In this document: positions 63,650 to 64,000 of the stretch, piece after piece | Layout of the letters: every line of letters starts with the position of its first letter | Position numbering within the stretch: position 1 is the first letter of the stretch | Assembly: GCF_018455725.1 (NCBI RefSeq) | Contig: NZ_JAHCLR010000004.1 | Coordinates: 121,944-185,943, forward strand | Reading direction: 5' to 3' | DNA length: 64,000 bases | Source of the DNA: Mycolicibacter acidiphilus | GTDB lineage: Bacteria; Actinomycetota; Actinomycetes; Mycobacteriales; Mycobacteriaceae | The notes under the pieces: model-generated | What the model was told of the DNA's origin: nothing | Database searches by the model: none | What the model saw: only the letters and a program-made list of their open reading frames with translations | Translations under genes and position numbers: made by a program

Positions 63650-63704
63650 GGGGGTAGATTCCCGACTTGCGACCAACCTGAGATGCCTGTGCAGGTTTTG
63701 CGAG
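63650..63704 (+). repeat. TA-island repeat, copy 3 (truncated) with 20-bp direct repeat
   Basis: GGGGGTAGATTCCCGACTTG (63650-63669) repeats 62333-62352 exactly. The following CCAACCTGAGATGCCTGTGCAGG region resembles CCAAGGTGAGAT... of copy 1 and ...CTGTGCCG of copy 2 before similarity fades near 63704. The block with ACAAAA and GTTGTT is absent. It lies between the HEPN-like gene and the convergent MazF-like gene. Confidence 0.7.
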
Positions 63705-63748
63705 CGCCTGCCTACACCTCGGCCTGCCCTTGCCCCCTGCGGCGCCTC

Positions 63749-64000
63749 CTACAGTGCGACTGAATCGAGGTCGAAGGCGTTGCAGATGGCCTCTGCGAGG
63801 GCTGGTTCCTGTGATGCGCGCAGGTAGCCGATGCGGCGACCGAGTTCCGACACGGGGATCGTTTGGATGTTGTCGCAACTGACAGCCGAGGGTTGATCCA
63901 GTCCCTTCGCCGCGCCTACCGGTACTTCGGTCGCCAGTCCTCGGACGGTTGTCGTGATCGGGGCTGAGGGGGACCCGGTTACTGGTCCAGTCGCTATGCG
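63749..64000 (-). CDS. second MazF-like toxin, 5' part outside window
   Basis: Reading the minus strand from 64000 gives 83 residues to a TAG at 63749-63751. The sequence APITTTVRGLATEVPVG, LDQPSAVSCDNIQTIPVSELG and a C-terminal LAEAICNAFDLDS matches the second half of MazF/PemK toxins (strand with ITTT, the surface loop GLDxxSxVxCDxxxTI, and the final helix). The N-terminal third lies beyond the window. It is convergent with the MNT/HEPN pair. Its antitoxin, if any, should lie just past position 64000. Confidence 0.75.
   Translation of the reverse strand, partial: RIATGPVTGSPSAPITTTVRGLATEVPVGAAKGLDQPSAVSCDNIQTIPVSELGRRIGYLRASQEPALAEAICNAFDLDSVAL

Noticed and set aside
61388-63704. TA-island repeats as insertion-sequence ends
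   Set aside because: No transposase fragment, terminal inverted repeats or target duplications are visible between or beside the copies.

Overview
The window is a high-GC, gene-dense chromosomal segment from a mycobacterium. The evidence is an antigen 85 mycolyltransferase (fbpB), the Apa secreted mannoprotein, a PknH-type extracellular sensor domain, an IdeR iron box, a KstR-like box, and many TANNNT -10 motifs 6-9 bases before a start codon, as in leaderless mycobacterial transcripts. Gene order broadly follows the M. tuberculosis Rv1844c-Rv1904 block (gene numbers from memory), but with deletions such as the missing urease operon, with insertions, and with genes that lie elsewhere in M. 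tuberculosis. The species cannot be named from the sequence. It looks like a non-tuberculous mycobacterium.

Layout. 1-5954: 6-phosphogluconate dehydrogenase (running off the left edge), a BlaI/M56 (BlaR-like) pair, an ArsR-like fragment, a thioesterase, type II NADH dehydrogenase and an atypical SDR protein. 6096-11144: modABC molybdate transporter, apa, a GlsB-type membrane protein and adhA. 11151-11321: three tandem 57-bp hairpin-forming repeats. 11323-19842: a CPBP protease homologue, an MmpS-like protein, phosphoketolase divergent from a two-domain CoA-transferase, a thiolase-like protein and a DUF2231-Rieske protein. 20019-23295: the most unusual locus, a two-gene unit encoding a two-TM/TrkA-N protein with a C-terminal ryanodine-receptor (RyR) repeat domain and a TIR protein whose membrane anchor carries a PknH-type extracellular sensor domain.

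23307-31185 is a redox and iron block: lldD2, a deaminase, ahpC-ahpD divergent from an intact oxyR, a VIT1-type Fe/Mn transporter, two bacterioferritin-associated ferredoxins and bfrA behind an IdeR box. 31214-39207 holds a CocE hydrolase, an SRPBCC protein, fbpB with a textbook terminator, a DUF7159 protein, a YceI protein, a small secreted protein and a cytochrome b/sulfite-oxidase-like fusion. 39633-42071 is zwf plus a second 6PGDH. 42195-46321 is a translationally overlapping MoxR/DUF58/DUF4129 operon. 46326-61314 includes a KstR-boxed nitronate monooxygenase-like gene, a HAD phosphatase, cinA, a lipase-maturation-factor homologue, dtd, an MFS carrier, a STAS/PAP2/YaaA/VanX-like operon, and an acyltransferase-3/SGNH pair.

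61315-64000 is a toxin-antitoxin island: mazEF, a nucleotidyltransferase/HEPN-like pair and a second, truncated MazF on the opposite strand. A diverged non-coding repeat about 100-130 bp long separates the modules. Two copies keep identical internal spacing, and two carry a perfect 20-bp direct repeat that brackets the nucleotidyltransferase/HEPN pair. The two strongest candidates for undescribed biology are the RyR/TIR pair and this repeat-punctuated TA island.
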